Shown in pieces: positions 32,022-32,105 of a stretch of DNA of 32,105 nucleotides (position 1 is the first letter of the stretch; every line of letters begins with the position of its first letter). A model generated the notes under the pieces. That model saw only the letters and a list, made by a program, of their open reading frames with translations, did no database searches and had not been told where the DNA came from. The DNA is taken from positions 1-32,105 of the forward strand of contig MHBL01000040.1 in the NCBI GenBank assembly GCA_001803235.1, in the 5' to 3' direction. A program made the translations under genes and the position numbers. The DNA comes from Lentisphaerae bacterium RIFOXYA12_64_32 (GTDB taxonomy: Bacteria; Verrucomicrobiota; Lentisphaeria; Oligosphaerales; YB12-FULL-65-16).

Positions 32022-32096
32022 TGGAACCCCGGTTCTCCGCAACCGGGGGCCTTTCCGTGGAACCGATACCGCGGGTTGCGGAGAACCCGCGCTCCA
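32022..32096. repeat. Family B hairpin pair, copy 4
   Basis: TGGAA, then a hairpin with arms CCCCGGTT/AACCGGGG (32027-32048), a 22-bp spacer, and a hairpin with arms GCGGGTT/AACCCGC (32071-32090), then CTCCA. The loops CTCCGC and GCGGAG are reverse complements. Confidence 0.87.
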
Positions 32097-32105
32097 GAGG
32101 AGGTT
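32097..32105 (+). promoter_or_regulatory. Ribosome binding site for a gene beyond the right edge
   Basis: GAGGAGGTT ends the window, a strong Shine-Dalgarno sequence. By the spacing in the array it should serve an enzyme gene paired with pilin5. The start codon itself is not in the window. Confidence 0.4.

Noticed and set aside
11859..32096. Repeated units considered as a CRISPR array
   Set aside because: Copies are hundreds to thousands of bases apart, are palindromic throughout and have no regular spacers; no cas genes are present.

Overview
The window is GC-rich bacterial DNA, most likely from the PVC group. Lentisphaerota is my best guess, with Verrucomicrobiota, Planctomycetota or Hydrogenedentota as alternatives. 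The reasons are five type II/IV pseudopilin genes with the FTLIELLVV signature (three with the H-X9-DG C-terminal motif), large secreted glycan-active proteins, a GntR-headed regulator with a LacI-type sensor, and very many intergenic palindromic repeats. I found no rRNA, tRNA or CRISPR array. All family names come from motif recognition, not from a search.

Left third (1-8.5 kb): a decayed strip. It has the C-terminal part of an IS91-family transposase broken by a 77-bp insertion, an Rhs scrap, a lipoprotein gene and a large secreted alpha/alpha-barrel protein with PKD-like and carbohydrate-binding domains (both minus strand). Then come a 5'-truncated galE-like fragment, a YbhN-like membrane protein gene with one in-frame TAG, an intact queH, and a 3'-truncated amidohydrolase fragment. 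Palindromic repeats lie at several of these breakpoints.

Middle (8.5-14 kb): a SNF2-family helicase gene overlaps (ATGA) a gene for a coiled-coil protein with an 11-cysteine tail. A GntR/LacI-hybrid regulator follows, with a strong, apparently leaderless promoter carrying GGTATA repeats, then a hexapeptide acyltransferase whose C-terminus is encoded by repeat DNA.

Right half (14-32 kb): an array, all on the plus strand, alternating pseudopilin and enzyme genes: pilin1, enzyme1 (951 aa), pilin2, enzyme2 (957 aa, paralogue of enzyme1), pilin3, enzyme3 (1208 aa), a uroporphyrinogen-decarboxylase-like gene, pilin4, an alpha/alpha-toroid protein, pilin5, and a ribosome binding site at the right edge. 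The likely shared job is secretion and glycan breakdown, with pseudopilins as parts or cargo-specific tips of a type II-like machine. That link is inferred.

The most unusual content is the repeats. At least five families of palindromic elements occur (A-E), some nested in each other. One family A copy lies in frame inside the leader of a prepilin. Another family extends the acyltransferase. A separate 77-bp element left a 6-bp target duplication in the transposase fragment. These look like small mobile or structured elements.
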